Source: Lachnospiraceae bacterium UBA4317
GTDB lineage: Bacteria > Bacillota_A > Clostridia > Lachnospirales > Lachnospiraceae
Reading direction: 5' to 3'
Length of the DNA: 6,657 bases
Assembly (NCBI GenBank): GCA_002394525.1
Contig: DGUF01000153.1
Coordinates: 1 to 6,657 of the forward strand
In this document: piece after piece, positions 5,886 to 6,657 of the stretch
Layout: the number at the start of each line of letters is the position of its first letter
Numbering within the stretch: the first letter of the stretch is position 1
Position numbers and translations under genes: made by a program
Notes under the pieces: generated by a model
What the model was told of the DNA's origin: nothing
What the model saw: the letters and a program-made list of their open reading frames with translations, nothing else
The model's database searches: none

Positions 5886-6275
5886 ATGAACCTTTATTTC
5901 TGGCTGATATTGTTCGCCTATATTCTCATACTGGCGCGTGGAGTGATCAAAGGCTTTGAAAGAGGCTTCGTCAAGGAACTGGAGGGGCTGGCCGCCGGGA
6001 TCTGCGCGGTCCTGACCCTGATCCTGATCAGCGGCCTGGTGACGGGAAGCATCGGCAGGGAGTTCAGCACAAAAGCGCTTGCGATCGGCCTGCTCATGGT
6101 CCTGGGCATCGTATACTCTCTGTGCAGGATCCTGTTTTCCTCTTTAAAATTATTTGCCGGACTTCCGGTGATCAGGTTCCTGGACCAGGTCCTGGGCGCC
6201 GGAGCAGGCGTGTGCAAGTCCTTTCTGCTACTATATGTAGTGGACCACATTGTGAAAATCTGGCTTAATTTGTGA
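5886..6275 (+). CDS. CvpA-family-like small membrane protein
   Basis: The product has 129 residues with four predicted membrane helices: about 2-20, 34-54, 63-84 and 102-122. After helix 1 comes RGVIKGFERGFVKELEGLAAG (key residues G23, R26, G27, E31), which matches the G-x-x-R/K-G-F-x-x-E pattern of CvpA-type proteins. Helix 4 begins with FLDQVLGAGAGVCKSFLLL, similar to the LxxxLGxxxGxxKG segment of the family. The Escherichia coli member is needed for colicin V production, and other members affect envelope tolerance, but no biochemical activity is established. Family members are commonly about 160-180 residues; this one lacks the usual C-terminal tail. It follows the DUF5711-like gene and is probably translated from the same mRNA. 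No hairpin terminator is visible after its stop codon at 6273-6275. Confidence 0.75.
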   Translation: MNLYFWLILFAYILILARGVIKGFERGFVKELEGLAAGICAVLTLILISGLVTGSIGREFSTKALAIGLLMVLGIVYSLCRILFSSLKLFAGLPVIRFLDQVLGAGAGVCKSFLLLYVVDHIVKIWLNL

Positions 6276-6310
6276 AGCAAAAAAATGTGGAAAAAAAACC
6301 AAATTTATGC

Positions 6311-6339
6311 TTGCATTTGATGGGACCCCGTGCTATTAT
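6311..6339 (+). promoter_or_regulatory. Promoter P1 of a tandem rrn-like pair (extended -10)
   Basis: TTGCAT (6311-6316) and TATTAT (6334-6339) are 17 bp apart, and the TGC just before the -10 makes an extended -10 element. An overlapping TATAAT at 6337-6342 would give a 20-bp spacer. The upstream stretch 6278-6306 is A-rich with A7 and A8 runs, like an UP element. A hairpin CGCCG/CGGCG (6346-6350 with 6358-6362) lies at the predicted transcript start. Confidence 0.65.
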
Positions 6340-6424
6340 AATATTCGCCGCTGAGAACGGCGGCCAACAACAAAGAAAATTGAGAGTTTTGAAAGAAAAA
6401 ACTTAAAAATTTCTAAGAAAGTTG

Positions 6425-6453
6425 TTGACAATCGAGCGAGAGCTTGATACAAT
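6425..6453 (+). promoter_or_regulatory. Promoter P2 of a tandem rrn-like pair (near-consensus)
   Basis: TTGACA (6425-6430) matches the -35 consensus fully, and TACAAT (6448-6453) has one mismatch at -10, with a 17-bp spacer. The upstream sequence 6383-6420 is strongly A/T-rich (GAAAGAAAAAACTTAAAAAT...), consistent with an UP element. Transcription would start near 6459-6461. This is the strongest promoter in the window. The P1-P2 distance is 114 bp, as seen in tandem promoters of ribosomal RNA operons. Confidence 0.8.
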
Positions 6454-6459
6454 ATCAAA

Positions 6460-6657
6460 GTTGCCACACGAAAGTGATGACAACGGCGCTCCTGCCCTGC
6501 AGGATCAAGCGCAAACATTTCCAACCTTATATGAGAACAAGACAGAAATGCAACCCTGAATATATTCCTTATATTTAGAAGGTCGAAAGACCAGCGGTCT
6601 TACATCTTAAGAGACCGTGCTGCATAGCAGCAAATGAGGAAATTCAGAAGAACATGA
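6460..6657 (+). other. Structured non-coding leader, probably of an rRNA operon (16S expected just downstream)
   Basis: No convincing gene lies between P2 and the window end. The leader holds successive hairpins: GTTG...CAAC closing CAC-GAAA-GTG (6460-6484); GCGCT/AGCGC closing CCTGC/GCAGG (6486-6512); AATATA/TATATT (6559-6575); GGTC-GAAA-GACC (6581-6592); CGGTCT/AGACCG (6595-6617); and TGCTGC-ATA-GCAGCA (6618-6632). Two strong promoters with A-rich tracts plus a ~200-nt structured leader resemble a bacterial rrn leader. The last bases, AACATGA, could run into the GAGTTTGATC start of 16S rRNA, but that sequence is outside the window. The alternative is a protein gene starting at ATG 6654 with GAGGAA (6636-6641) as its ribosome site. 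A match to a known riboswitch class was not recognised. Confidence 0.5.

Noticed and set aside
6634..6657. Seven-codon mini-frame (MRKFRRT) ending at the last base
   Set aside because: It lacks its own ribosome binding site and is so short that chance explains it; the stop at the window edge is coincidental.

Overview
The window is about 6.7 kb of GC-rich, mostly housekeeping chromosome from a Gram-positive anaerobe, most likely a member of the Clostridia and probably of the Lachnospiraceae. This rests on three things: the dnaX-ybaB-recR order typical of Firmicutes, purine-rich Shine-Dalgarno sites (GGAGG-like), and a clostridial-looking single-pass membrane protein paired with a CvpA-family protein. 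The family assignment is inference. All six genes read left to right on the + strand.

Layout: (1) 1-784, the 3' part of a 6-phosphofructokinase gene (the 5' end is outside the window). (2) 785-995, a leader region with a good sigma-70-type promoter, a perfect 14-bp hairpin and a degenerate ~37-bp repeat, ending at the dnaX ribosome binding site. (3) 996-2774 dnaX, 2953-3276 ybaB/ebfC and 3280-3879 recR, a replication/repair operon. The dnaX-ybaB gap holds a GC-rich 40-bp tandem repeat, while ybaB and recR are only 3 nt apart. (4) 3872-4012, an array of 7-bp repeats (AGCTAAN) arranged as two halves in opposite orientation, which fills the recR-to-next-gene gap. (5) 4038-5870, a DUF5711-like membrane protein with a long disordered cytoplasmic extension, followed closely by 5886-6275, a short CvpA-like four-helix membrane protein; these two look like one transcription unit. 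(6) 6276-6657, non-coding: two strong promoters in tandem with A-rich upstream tracts, then about 200 nt of leader made of successive small hairpins. This resembles the promoter/leader region of an rRNA operon whose 16S gene would begin just beyond the window end, but no rRNA sequence is actually present.

Functionally, DnaX is the clamp-loader subunit of the replicative polymerase, and YbaB and RecR act on the nucleoid and in recombinational repair. The phosphofructokinase is an independent glycolytic gene. The last two membrane proteins have no established function. I see no phage, transposon, CRISPR, toxin-antitoxin or defence gene and no clear novel protein system. The most unusual content is in the intergenic DNA: three unrelated repeat families occupy three neighbouring gaps around the dnaX-recR operon, and the inverted heptamer array is the most striking.
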